Origin: Alcanivorax sp.
Lineage (GTDB): Bacteria > Pseudomonadota > Gammaproteobacteria > Pseudomonadales > Alcanivoracaceae
Reading direction: 5' to 3'
DNA: 64,000 bases
Assembly: GCF_002726155.1 (NCBI RefSeq)
Contig: NZ_PBSH01000050.1
Span: 47,751-111,750 of the forward strand
Of the stretch, positions 47,872 through 55,662 are shown piece by piece. A program made the position numbers and the translations under genes. Within the stretch, counting starts at the first letter, position 1. Each line of letters opens with the position of its first letter. Under the pieces are notes generated by a model. That model did no database searches and was not told the origin of the DNA. It saw only the letters and a program-made list of their open reading frames with translations.

Positions 47872-48246
47872 ATGGACACCATTATTGACCAACAGGAAAA
47901 CCTCAGCTTGCCACCGCGCGGTAACGTGACCCTGCTCCACTTTCATCAGGGCATGGTGTTGCTGGTCGGCGAAGACGCGGTGGGCCTGTATCGCGACCGG
48001 GTCGCCATCGATGACCCTCTGGCCAATGGTGTCATCGGCTACGAAACCATTCCACCTTCATTGCAGCCGCAGTGGAGCGAGGTGTGTGGTTTTGTCCGCG
48101 AGCACCAGTCCGGCTTTGTTGGCTTGAATGAAGGGGGCGTGCTTTTTATTCGCCCGGATGGTGTAGCCCTCTATCCCAGTGGCATGCATGCGTTGCAGAA
48201 TCAGGAAATGAGCTGGTTGATTTCCTTCCCGCCATTGAATGCGTAA
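47872..48246 (+). CDS. small protein of unknown function
   Basis: 124 aa, not recognised. No signal peptide or membrane segment. Sequence alternates short beta-like stretches (NVTLLHFHQGMVLLVGEDAV, GVLFIRPDGVALYPSG), which suggests a compact all-beta protein. Starts at ATG 47872, 34 bases from the divergent sirtuin start. Codon use matches its neighbours, so it is likely a real host gene. Confidence 0.7.
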   Translation: MDTIIDQQENLSLPPRGNVTLLHFHQGMVLLVGEDAVGLYRDRVAIDDPLANGVIGYETIPPSLQPQWSEVCGFVREHQSGFVGLNEGGVLFIRPDGVALYPSGMHALQNQEMSWLISFPPLNA

Positions 48247-48425
48247 ATAGAGAAGCAACATGCAACAAGAGACGCAGCATGCGGCACGCGGCACGCAACA
48301 TGGAAAAGCAAAAAACCGTCGTAACCTGCAGCGTTAACGCGCGGGTGCGGCATTGAAGAGATGAATTGATCTGTATCGCGTTGTTGCGTTGAGCGTGACG
48401 CGTGCAGCGAAAACGGAGTTTTTTT
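48247..48425. repeat. gap with short imperfect GCAACATG/GCGGCACGC repeats
   Basis: Between 48255 and 48310 words of the form GCAACATGCAACA, GCAGCATGCGGCACGC and GGCACGCAACATGG repeat imperfectly. No gene. The ribosome binding site of the following gene (GGAG) is at its right end. Confidence 0.5.
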
Positions 48426-49955
48426 ATGGCCGAAGAAACAACCCGCCTGCGTTTGCGTACTCTCACCGAAGACGATTACCCGGCGCTGGCGCGTCTGATG
48501 AATCAGGTCTATCACGATATTGGTGGGGCCTGGCCGGAAGACACCATCAAGACCTTGATCCGCATTTTTCAGGATGGGCAGCTGGTGATCGAAGACAATG
48601 GCGAGCTGGTGGCCACGGCGCTGACCATCAAGGTCAAATACGACCGTTTCTCCAACCCGCACCGCTACGAAGACCTGATCACTGATGACAAGGTGCGCTC
48701 CCACGACAAGAAGGGGGATGCCCTGTACGGCCTGGACGTGTTTGTGGACAAGGAGTACCGCGGCTACCGTCTGGGGCGTCGTCTTTACGAAGCCCGCAAG
48801 GAGCTGTGCCGGGAAGAAAACCTGCGCGCCATTCTGGCCGGGGGGCGCCTGCCAGGGTTCACCAACTACGCTGACCAGATGAAGGTCACCGAGTACATCG
48901 AGCAGGTGGAATCCCGCGCCATTTACGACCCGATTCTGTCGTTCCAGCTTTCCAATGGCTTCGACGTGAAGCGTTTGATGAAAGCGTATTTGCCGGAAGA
49001 CGAAGACTCCCACGGCTACGCCACCCTGCTGGAATGGGACAACATCCTCTACGAACCGGAAGATGACGACGCCGAATGGCCGCGCCGTACCGTGGTGCGT
49101 GTGGGCGTGGTCCAGCGCCGCATGCGCGCCGCCCGTGACGTGCAGGACCTGCTCAATCAGGTGGAATTCTTTATCGATGCGTTGTCCGATTACCGGGCCG
49201 ACTTCGCGGTGCTACCGGAATTCTTCAGCGCCCCGCTCATGGGCCTGCGCCCGGAACTGAACTCCGTGGAAGCGGTGCGCTTCCTGGCCAGCTTCACCGA
49301 AGAAGTACGCGATGCGTTGGCGGACATGGCGGTGAGCTACAACATCAACATTGTCGGCGGCTCCATGCCGGTGATTGAGGATGACAAGGTCTACAACGTG
49401 GCCTACCTGATGCGCCGCGATGGTTCGGTGGAATCCCAGTACAAGATCCATATCACCCCCCATGAACGCCGTGACTGGGTGATTCAGGGTGGTGACAAGC
49501 TGCAGGTATTCGATACCGATGCGGGTAGGGTGGGCATCCTTATCTGCTACGACGTGGAATTCCCCGAACTGGGCCGGATTCTCGCCGACGAGAAAATGGA
49601 TATCCTGTTCGTGCCGTTCTGGACCGACACCAAGAACGGCTACCTGCGTGTACGCCACTGCGCACAGGCCCGTGCCATCGAAAACGAATGCTACGTGGCC
49701 ATTTCTGGCTCCGTGGGCAACCTGCCGCGAGTGGATGCGGTGGACATCCAGTACGCCCAGTCCTCGGTATTTTCTCCCAGCGACTTCTACTTTCCCCACG
49801 ATGCCATCATCAGTGAGTCGGTCCCCAATACCGAGATGCTGATGTTCGCGGATGTGGATCTGGAAAAACTGAAGCTGCTACACAGGGAAGGGTCGGTGAC
49901 CAACCTGCGCGATCGTCGGGATGATCTTTATAGTTTGGAATGGAAGAAATTTTGA
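48426..49955 (+). CDS. GNAT acetyltransferase-nitrilase fusion protein
   Basis: 509 aa. Residues about 5-190 are a GNAT N-acetyltransferase (LRTLTEDDYPALARLM, DVFVDKEYRGYRLGRRLYEARK). Residues about 225-500 are a carbon-nitrogen hydrolase with the complete triad Glu265 (VLPEFF), Lys340 (YKIHITPHE) and Cys374 (LICYDVEFPE). ATG 48426 (MAEETT) is preferred over 48402. The fusion is known as an architecture; its substrate is not. Active sites look intact in both halves. Confidence 0.92.
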   Translation: MAEETTRLRLRTLTEDDYPALARLMNQVYHDIGGAWPEDTIKTLIRIFQDGQLVIEDNGELVATALTIKVKYDRFSNPHRYEDLITDDKVRSHDKKGDALYGLDVFVDKEYRGYRLGRRLYEARKELCREENLRAILAGGRLPGFTNYADQMKVTEYIEQVESRAIYDPILSFQLSNGFDVKRLMKAYLPEDEDSHGYATLLEWDNILYEPEDDDAEWPRRTVVRVGVVQRRMRAARDVQDLLNQVEFFIDALSDYRADFAVLPEFFSAPLMGLRPELNSVEAVRFLASFTEEVRDALADMAVSYNINIVGGSMPVIEDDKVYNVAYLMRRDGSVESQYKIHITPHERRDWVIQGGDKLQVFDTDAGRVGILICYDVEFPELGRILADEKMDILFVPFWTDTKNGYLRVRHCAQARAIENECYVAISGSVGNLPRVDAVDIQYAQSSVFSPSDFYFPHDAIISESVPNTEMLMFADVDLEKLKLLHREGSVTNLRDRRDDLYSLEWKKF

Positions 49956-49999
49956 ACTAAATCGGCATTACTCTATGTTTAGGTTCTAGGAGGGGGAGC

Positions 50000-51067
50000 G
50001 TGGAATTTTTTGTACAAGAGAATAGAAAGACTGCCTTAGAAAATTTTTTGAGAAAATCAAGTGTGGTTCTAGAAGGGGAAAATGAAAACTTCATGCTTGA
50101 AATATCAAGAGAGATTGTTGGGGCTATGGTGTCTGACCTCAGGGCTTGGGATGATCGGTGTGAATTTAATATTGAACATGTTGGGCAGCGTTTCTTTGGA
50201 TACCTAGATGATTTTGACTCTGGAAATGAGAAGGTTATAGAGAAAATATTTGTTTTCTGCTATAGGTTTTTGTGTGAGTTCGATTTTTTTGTAGGCCCTG
50301 GTAAAGAGATGTCAATGGATCTTCGGTCTATAAAAGACAGGATTCAATATCAGACAGAACTTTTGAGTGAATCAGTAAGGTCTCAAGTGGTCTATGCTTC
50401 TTATATAATGCCTGCGAATATGATTAAGCAGTTTGTTAATCATCATGATATAAACTCTTTTCGTGGGTTCTCCGGTGCGGTCGAGGAGGCGAAAAAGTTA
50501 AAGGGCGAGTGGAATAAAGAGATAGAAGATAAAAAGAAATCTGTGCAGGTTATTGGCGATAAATTGAAAGATTATGAAGTTGGCTTTAATTTTGTTGGTC
50601 TATATCAGGGGTTTTCAGATTTGGCCAAGAAGAAGATTTTAGAGGCTCGGTGGCTTCTTGGCTGGCTTGTTTTTATGGGAGTGGCAATTGTCGCTCCCCT
50701 TGTTGCTGAAGTTGTCTTTGTCGTTTCCAGTAACGGGGATGGGTTTGTTATCAATTCTGATAATTTCTTCCTTGTTTTTCCTTTGATCTCTATTGAAATA
50801 GTTCTTATATATTTTTTTAGGGTTGTTTTGTTTAATTATCGATCAGTTAAAGGTCAGGTTGATCAGATTGAACTAAGGAAAACCCTATGTCAGTTCATCC
50901 AGAGTTATGCTGAGTACTCAGGTAAGATAAAAAAACAAGACTCAGGTTCATTAGAGAAATTCGAAAACTTAATATTTAGCGGTGTGCTTTCGGATCCTGG
51001 AAAAATACCTAGTACTTATGATGGCTTAGAAAGCTTGAGCGAATTGATAAAAAGCACTAGAGGTTGA
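50000..51067 (+). CDS. AT-rich gene for a two-transmembrane protein of unknown function
   Basis: 355 aa, not recognised. GTG start after a strong AGGGGGAGC. Residues 1-215 are soluble and helical, with a Lys/Glu-rich coiled-coil-like stretch (about 165-200). Two membrane segments (WLLGWLVFMGVAIVAPLVAE, about 226-247, and FFLVFPLISIEIVLIYFF, about 258-277) are followed by a cytoplasmic helical tail. Codons are AT-biased (AAA, ATA, TTT common), unlike the neighbouring GNAT-nitrilase gene, so recent transfer is likely. Possible accessory or defence-type effector, but nothing specific supports that. Confidence 0.8.
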   Translation: MEFFVQENRKTALENFLRKSSVVLEGENENFMLEISREIVGAMVSDLRAWDDRCEFNIEHVGQRFFGYLDDFDSGNEKVIEKIFVFCYRFLCEFDFFVGPGKEMSMDLRSIKDRIQYQTELLSESVRSQVVYASYIMPANMIKQFVNHHDINSFRGFSGAVEEAKKLKGEWNKEIEDKKKSVQVIGDKLKDYEVGFNFVGLYQGFSDLAKKKILEARWLLGWLVFMGVAIVAPLVAEVVFVVSSNGDGFVINSDNFFLVFPLISIEIVLIYFFRVVLFNYRSVKGQVDQIELRKTLCQFIQSYAEYSGKIKKQDSGSLEKFENLIFSGVLSDPGKIPSTYDGLESLSELIKSTRG

Positions 51068-51215
51068 GGTTTTGCGCTTTAAGCTGCGCTCCTGAAGTAG
51101 ATTCTCAAGATGACACTGAAATGACGATTTTCTGATTTGGTTAGGCTGGGTTAGATAAAAAATTAAACCTAAATGAAAGCAATGGGGTCAGGTCTCCCAA
51201 TTCCCATTACGGAGG
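51068..51215. other. gap between AT-rich genes
   Basis: Contains a degraded REP-like sequence (GCGCTTTAAGCTGCGCTCCT, 51074-51093) and an isolated end GGGGTCAGGTCTCCC (51184-51198) of the same repeat family as the following element. No gene seen. Confidence 0.55.
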
Positions 51216-51354
51216 TCACGGGGTCAGACCTCACATTTCACAGACCTCCACCGCATTCTGGCATGATCCCAGGAAAGAGTTGTCATTCGTTGGTAGCCCA
51301 GTTGGCAAGCGAACGCTTATTTTCTGGTAGGGGTGTGAAATATGAGGTCTGACC
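51216..51354. mobile_element. ~140-bp MITE-like element, copy A
   Basis: Begins GGGGTCAGACCTCACATTTC and ends GTGAAATATGAGGTCTGACC, terminal inverted repeats of about 20 bases. Interior has no reading frame. Direct-orientation twin at 52121-52260. Such GGGGTCAGACCT ends are common near REP-associated (Y1/IS200-like) transposases (from memory); none is in the window. Confidence 0.8.
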
Positions 51355-51408
51355 CTGACCCCTTTTGCGTTTTATTCTAATCGTTTTAGATTATTGAGGA
51401 TCGTGATT

Positions 51409-52098
51409 ATGACGAAGCTGCTGGTTTTTTTGCTTGGATTGTCTGTTTCGGGGGCGTCTGGGGCAGAAAACAATAGAAAAAGCATGCATTTCGAGTTTGA
51501 TCGAGTTTTGGAGTCTTACTCCGGTGCGGAAATGATTTTTACATGTGGGGCTGGTGGAAGTGTTTTCAAAATAGCGTCTGGAATGTTTAGTGGTCCAGCC
51601 CTATTCTGGAAATCCGGCATAGAGTGGGATGAGCTCAAAGATGCCGAATTTAAAGATGCGGGCGTTGTGTTTCGTGGTCTAGGTCGGGAAGGTGGTGTGC
51701 CATTTGATGATCTTGAAATTGATTTCGATATTCCAGTGTATAACAGACAAGTTGGGTATGGATTTAGGGAGGCAAAAAGTTACCTCTATAAGGCTAAGAA
51801 TGAAGAGTTTATTCCGTATGAATACACTTTGGATGTGATAAATAGCCAACTTTCATCTACAAATCTTCGAGCAATTACTGATTATGTAAGGCTTGATTCC
51901 AATAATTATCAAAAAGAGCAGTCTAAAGCACCTTTGTCACTCGTATTTGATGAACAAGAAAGGGCGGAGATGCGTAGAAAACAGATCGCTCGTGAAACTG
52001 TTATCGAAGAAGTGATTGCCGATTTTTCTGAAGGAAAGAAAATTGTTACCCCTCCTATGGCGTATGTAGATAAAGAATACTGCTGGGTTAAAGAGTAA
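51409..52098 (+). CDS. secreted protein of unknown function, between two MITE copies
   Basis: 229 aa, not recognised. ATG 51409 gives a clear signal peptide (MTKLLVFLLGLSVSGASGA); GAGG lies 10 bases upstream. The mature part has two Cys (FTCGAGG, EYCWVKE) that could pair. A helical, charged segment spans about 185-210 (QERAEMRRKQIARETVIEEV). AT-rich compared with the rest of the window. The gene is exactly enclosed by direct copies of a ~140-bp element, suggesting arrival as a small cassette. Confidence 0.75.
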   Translation: MTKLLVFLLGLSVSGASGAENNRKSMHFEFDRVLESYSGAEMIFTCGAGGSVFKIASGMFSGPALFWKSGIEWDELKDAEFKDAGVVFRGLGREGGVPFDDLEIDFDIPVYNRQVGYGFREAKSYLYKAKNEEFIPYEYTLDVINSQLSSTNLRAITDYVRLDSNNYQKEQSKAPLSLVFDEQERAEMRRKQIARETVIEEVIADFSEGKKIVTPPMAYVDKEYCWVKE

Positions 52099-52120
52099 AC
52101 CGACTGGTGATCTGTGGGCG

Positions 52121-52260
52121 TCACGGGGTCAGACCTCACATTTCACAGACCTCCACCGCATTCTGGCATGATTCCAGGAAAGAGTTGTCAGTCGTTGGTA
52201 GTCCCGTTGGTAAGCGAACGGTTATTTTCTAGGAGAGGTGTGAAATATGAGGTCTGACCC
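52121..52260. mobile_element. ~140-bp MITE-like element, copy B
   Basis: Nearly the same sequence and orientation as 51216-51354, with a handful of substitutions and one extra base. Terminal inverted repeats are intact. Its left end is 23 bases after the stop codon of the enclosed gene. Confidence 0.8.
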
Positions 52261-52493
52261 TTTTGCTCCATGAGAGATTTGCTGTTTCGAACATGGACAC
52301 GAGGGTCATGGACACGAGGGTCAGGTCTTGCTTCGTGCATTTCATCAAATCCGAAAGCGTTGGTGGCTAGCTTTTTCGCGCCTCAAGCGGCGCTCCTACA
52401 GCAGGCTTCCGGCTCAGCCTGTAAATGGTGATCTTGTCGTGTCCTAGCAAGCAGAATGAAATCAAAAGTATCCCTACACTCTCTGGAGAAACA
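52261..52493. repeat. repeat-rich gap with tandem 15-mer and REP-like copy
   Basis: CATGGACACGAGGGT occurs twice in tandem (about 52293-52322) and runs into GGTCAGGTCTTGC, another partial end of the MITE family. A REP-like element (CGCCTCAAGCGGCGCTCCTA) is at 52379-52398. A ribosome binding site GGAGAAACA for the next gene is at the right end. No gene. Confidence 0.65.
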
Positions 52494-52892
52494 ATGAACG
52501 CCAACCTGATCCGAAACGGTTTTATCGCCGCCGCTGCCATGAACATCGGCGGCGTGCTGCTTTTTTCCCGTGCCTTCACCAATGACGTCATCAATCAGGC
52601 CGATCCGGTGGTGATGTCCAACTTTGGGTTGTTGATGATTGTGGTGTGGGGGTTAGCCTATTTAGGGGCGGCCTTTATCAAGGGGAGTCTTCGCTGGTTG
52701 GCGGCGGCCTTTGCCATTGAGAAGCTGGTATACGTTGTGGCTTGGGGATTGTGGATCTTTAGCAATGACCTTGGTGCTTTGTATGAGCAAGATCTTTTCG
52801 CCGGGGCTTTCTTTAGCATCTATGGGCTCAATGACGTGGCCTTTATGTTGTTCTTCGGTTGGGTGGCGCTTTCGCAACGCTCTAATAGCTAA
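52494..52892 (+). CDS. small four-transmembrane protein
   Basis: 132 aa. ATG 52494 is preceded by GGAG. Four hydrophobic segments: about 8-26, 42-62, 68-88 and 100-122. No recognisable family motif beyond a general DUF-type inner-membrane protein. Codon use returns to the high-GC host pattern, marking the right edge of the AT-rich patch. Confidence 0.75.
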   Translation: MNANLIRNGFIAAAAMNIGGVLLFSRAFTNDVINQADPVVMSNFGLLMIVVWGLAYLGAAFIKGSLRWLAAAFAIEKLVYVVAWGLWIFSNDLGALYEQDLFAGAFFSIYGLNDVAFMLFFGWVALSQRSNS

Positions 52893-52938
52893 CCCTTCAT
52901 TCTGAATCTCTGCTAACCGACAGGAAAGAGTTCGTTGA

Positions 52939-53583
52939 ATGGATGTGAGAAAGAGGGGCAGGCATATGCCGCAACGTATGGCACTTGGGTTAGCGTTACT
53001 TTGGATGCTGTTGTCAGGCGTTGTGCAGGCAAACGCTTTTCAACAGGATCTGGTGTCGGCGGCGCTTGAGCGCACGGAACATCGAGTAACTTACAACGGC
53101 GCCTATTACCGGTTGGATTACCCCAATGGCGATGTGCCGGCGAATATTGGCGTCTGCACGGATGTCATCATTCGTGCTTACCGTGCCCTCGGTGTAGACC
53201 TTCAGGTGTTGGTTCATGAGGATATGGCAGCCCACTTCGCGGCATATCCGTCCAAACGGATCTGGGGGCTAAGTTCCACCGATCGCAATATCGATCACCG
53301 CCGCGTGCCGAACTTGCAGGCTTTCTTCCGTCGCCATGGCGAATCTCTCCCCATAAGCCAGGCGCCGGCTGATTACGCTCCCGGTGACGTGGTGACCTGG
53401 ATGTTGCCAGGTAATTTGCCGCACATTGGCATTGTCACAGACCGGACAAGCGAAGGCAGCGACAACCCGCTGATTGTGCATAACATTGGTGCGGGCCCTG
53501 AGCTGGAGAACATGCTGTTCGACTATCCGATTACCGGGCACTACCGCTACCGTCCCTCAAGGAACGCCGGGAGCCCCCGGTAA
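52939..53583 (+). CDS. DUF1287 (YijF-like) exported protein
   Basis: 214 aa. Signal peptide ends ...SGVVQANA (about residue 33; a later ATG at 52966 would shorten it to 24). The mature protein has YNGAYYRLDYPNGDVPANIGVCTDVIIRAYR with a conserved Cys, and LPHIGIVTDR with a His: an NlpC/P60-like Cys-His arrangement characteristic of DUF1287. Probable periplasmic cell-wall amidase/peptidase; activity unproven for the family. Confidence 0.87.
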   Translation: MDVRKRGRHMPQRMALGLALLWMLLSGVVQANAFQQDLVSAALERTEHRVTYNGAYYRLDYPNGDVPANIGVCTDVIIRAYRALGVDLQVLVHEDMAAHFAAYPSKRIWGLSSTDRNIDHRRVPNLQAFFRRHGESLPISQAPADYAPGDVVTWMLPGNLPHIGIVTDRTSEGSDNPLIVHNIGAGPELENMLFDYPITGHYRYRPSRNAGSPR

Positions 53584-53596
53584 ATCATTGCCTGTT

Positions 53597-54406
53597 TTAG
53601 GGCAGGTCAAAAACCCGTTGAGCATTGCCAGCAAGAAAAAGCGTTTTCGCTTCCTCATCGAGCCCCAGGGCGTCGAGCCCCTCCAGGGCCTTGTCGGCCG
53701 TGATCATGGGGTAATTGGTCCCGAACAATACCTTGCTACGACCGTGGTGACGCATGAAATCCACCAGTGCGGCGGGGTAACGGTTGGTTGTATAGGCGGA
53801 AGTGTCGATGTAGACATTTTCGTGTTTGGTGGCAACCGCGATGGCTTCTTCGGTCCACGGGTAGCCGATATGGCCAGCGACAATACTCAATTCTGGAAAA
53901 TCCAGCGCCACCTGATCGAGGTAAATAGGGCGTCCCACTTCGCTGGGCATTAACGGGCCGGTGTGGCCAATCTGGGTACAGAAAGGAATGCCGAGTTCGG
54001 CACAGGCCGTATACACAGGATAAAAACGCCGATCGGTGGGTGGCACTTCCCATAGCCAGGGCAGTACGCGTATGGCTTTGAAGCCCAGCTCATTAACGCA
54101 GCGTTGAATTTCCCGCACCGCTGCCATGGGGCGTGAGATATCGACCGAACCGACACCGATTAATCGGTCTGGCGCCTGATGAACGAACTGAGCGACTTCA
54201 TCATTGGAAATCATGCTCTTGCCGGGCGCTTCCCAGGCAGATATCAAGCTCAGATCCACGTTTCCGGCATCCATCAGGGCAACCGTTGTCGATACAGGAA
54301 GCTCTGATTGTGGCGTTGGCATTTTGGTCCATCGCCGTAGCGAATCGAAAATGGGGTCTTGAAGGTGACGCAGAGTGGGGTGTTGGGCCCAAGCATCAAT
54401 GATCAT
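53597..54406 (-). CDS. amidohydrolase (ACMSD-like TIM-barrel family)
   Basis: 269 aa, Amidohydro_2 family. It starts MIIDAWAQHP, where the usual metal-binding HxH near the N-terminus is replaced by a W-x-Q-H arrangement, then GFKAIRVLPW, TQIGHTGP, IVAGHIGYPW and VLFGTNYPM. Decarboxylase or hydrolase of a small aromatic or lactone-type acid is likely for the family; substrate unknown. Divergent from, and probably regulated by, the HxlR gene at 54490. Confidence 0.85.
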   Translation of the reverse strand: MIIDAWAQHPTLRHLQDPIFDSLRRWTKMPTPQSELPVSTTVALMDAGNVDLSLISAWEAPGKSMISNDEVAQFVHQAPDRLIGVGSVDISRPMAAVREIQRCVNELGFKAIRVLPWLWEVPPTDRRFYPVYTACAELGIPFCTQIGHTGPLMPSEVGRPIYLDQVALDFPELSIVAGHIGYPWTEEAIAVATKHENVYIDTSAYTTNRYPAALVDFMRHHGRSKVLFGTNYPMITADKALEGLDALGLDEEAKTLFLAGNAQRVFDLP

Positions 54407-54451
54407 GGTTTGCTCCTCGCATGTGCTAGCATGGCGCTATTAAATAAATAA

Positions 54452-54470
54452 CGCTATCAAAGTAATAGCG
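54452..54470. promoter_or_regulatory. candidate HxlR operator
   Basis: CGCTAT-CAAAGTA-ATAGCG inverted repeat, with a further GCGCTATT at 54434-54441, in the 83-base AT-rich gap between the divergent amidohydrolase and HxlR genes. Confidence 0.5.
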
Positions 54471-54489
54471 ATTGACCAGGAGATCAAGC

Positions 54490-54885
54490 GTGACGCAAAG
54501 TCGACCTGTTAAACCCGGCCAGCCGGTTCGCAATTCCCAATCGGGCCAGCCAATCATGGTGGCCCTGGATCTGCTTGGTCGTCGCTGGGCGTTGCGTATT
54601 CTCTGGTGCTTGCGACACCAGCAGCGAAAGAGTACCCGCGCACTGCAACAGGAGTGTGGTATCAGCTCGCCCAACGTGCTGATGTCCCGGCTCAAGGAGC
54701 TTCGTGAGGCGGGAATTGTTGCGTTGGAAGAGAGCAGTGGCTACGCCCTCACCGAATTGGGGACTCAGCTCATGGAAGCGATAGGGCCGTTGGCTCAATG
54801 GGCAGATGAATGGGCCAGGCAATCAGGCAGAGACGACCTGGCATGTTATGGGCGTGTCGGAAGTGCCCGTAAATCGAATGACTGA
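54490..54885 (+). CDS. HxlR family transcriptional regulator
   Basis: 131-aa winged-helix regulator: ALDLLGRRWALRILWCL, STRALQQECGISSPNVLMSRLKELREAGIV and YALTELG are the family landmarks. GTG 54490 is chosen because AGGAG lies seven bases upstream; TTG 54472 would add six residues. Divergent from the amidohydrolase and just upstream of a GFA-family gene. HxlR proteins often sense aldehydes or oxidants (known for some members). Confidence 0.9.
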   Translation: MTQSRPVKPGQPVRNSQSGQPIMVALDLLGRRWALRILWCLRHQQRKSTRALQQECGISSPNVLMSRLKELREAGIVALEESSGYALTELGTQLMEAIGPLAQWADEWARQSGRDDLACYGRVGSARKSND

Positions 54886-54901
54886 ATGAACGGAGGAAAT
54901 G

Positions 54902-55312
54902 ATGGCGACCTACCCAATCGATGGCGCCTGCCAGTGTGGCGAGGTGACCTACCAGTTATTGGCCGAACCCCAGAAGGTACTGGCTTGCCACTGCAAGGCG
55001 TGCCAGAAGCTGTCCACCAGCGCGTTCAGCCTTACCGCTGTTGTGCATGCCAAAGACATCGTGTTTCACGGTGAAATGCGCGAATGGCTGCGTACCGCTG
55101 ATAGTGGCAATACCAGTGCGGCAATGTTCTGTCCCACCTGCGGTAATCGCATTTATCACGTCAACCCGGACGAACCGGACAGCATCAAATTGAAGCCGGC
55201 CAATCTGGCGGATACCAGTATTCTTGAGCCCCAGGCGCATATCTGGATCAGTGAAAAGCAGGACTGGTTCAAGATCCCGGAAGGGGTGAAAACCTTCGAC
55301 AGACAGCCGTAA
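54902..55312 (+). CDS. GFA family (Mss4-like fold) protein
   Basis: 136 aa. Zinc-binding Cys sets CQCGEVTY, CHCKACQK and CPTCGNRIYH match the glutathione-dependent formaldehyde-activating (GFA/CENP-V) family. Start 54902 is spaced better from GGAGGAA than 54899. It follows the HxlR gene by 16 bases, so they are probably co-transcribed. The actual reaction is unknown; many GFA proteins have no formaldehyde role. Confidence 0.92.
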   Translation: MATYPIDGACQCGEVTYQLLAEPQKVLACHCKACQKLSTSAFSLTAVVHAKDIVFHGEMREWLRTADSGNTSAAMFCPTCGNRIYHVNPDEPDSIKLKPANLADTSILEPQAHIWISEKQDWFKIPEGVKTFDRQP

Positions 55313-55662
55313 GGGAGCTGGGTTGACAGGTCCTGGCCGTGGGGCGGGGTGTTCCCGTTTGAAAAAAGTGCGGAATGATTGGCGCCTGGACGGTCAGGGC
55401 TTTCGATATCTCGCTGCTCTTGTCGAGCGATATCGCCACCATTTCGGGGCCCTCTTCCGAACTCAAGCTATCTGTTGTGTTGTGCATTGTTATTGGCGGG
55501 GTTGTCGTCGCGTTGGGATATAACGGCCTGGGGCTCCCTGGCTAGACCATCACGCTGGTCGTCCTGAGTTCCTTGTCAGTCGCGTGACACTTCCCCTAAA
55601 ACCGTCCACCATCCAGTAACAGCGTGATGGAATGCCCGATAAGTGGCAGAGGGAAACGGTGG
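55313..55662. other. intergenic region without a recognisable gene
   Basis: 350 bases. A hairpin CGATATCTCGCT / AGCGATATCG spans about 55407-55435. Short reading frames exist but none has a ribosome binding site plus family-like sequence. Presumably holds the promoter of the following lipoprotein gene. Confidence 0.6.

Noticed and set aside
49956..52493. Prophage remnant explanation for the AT-rich patch
   Set aside because: No integrase, capsid, tail or tRNA attachment site visible; only two genes and short repeats.
55323..55567. Short frames in the gap before the lipoprotein/barrel gene
   Set aside because: No ribosome binding site, no family-like sequence, and three overlapping frames open at once as in non-coding GC-rich DNA.
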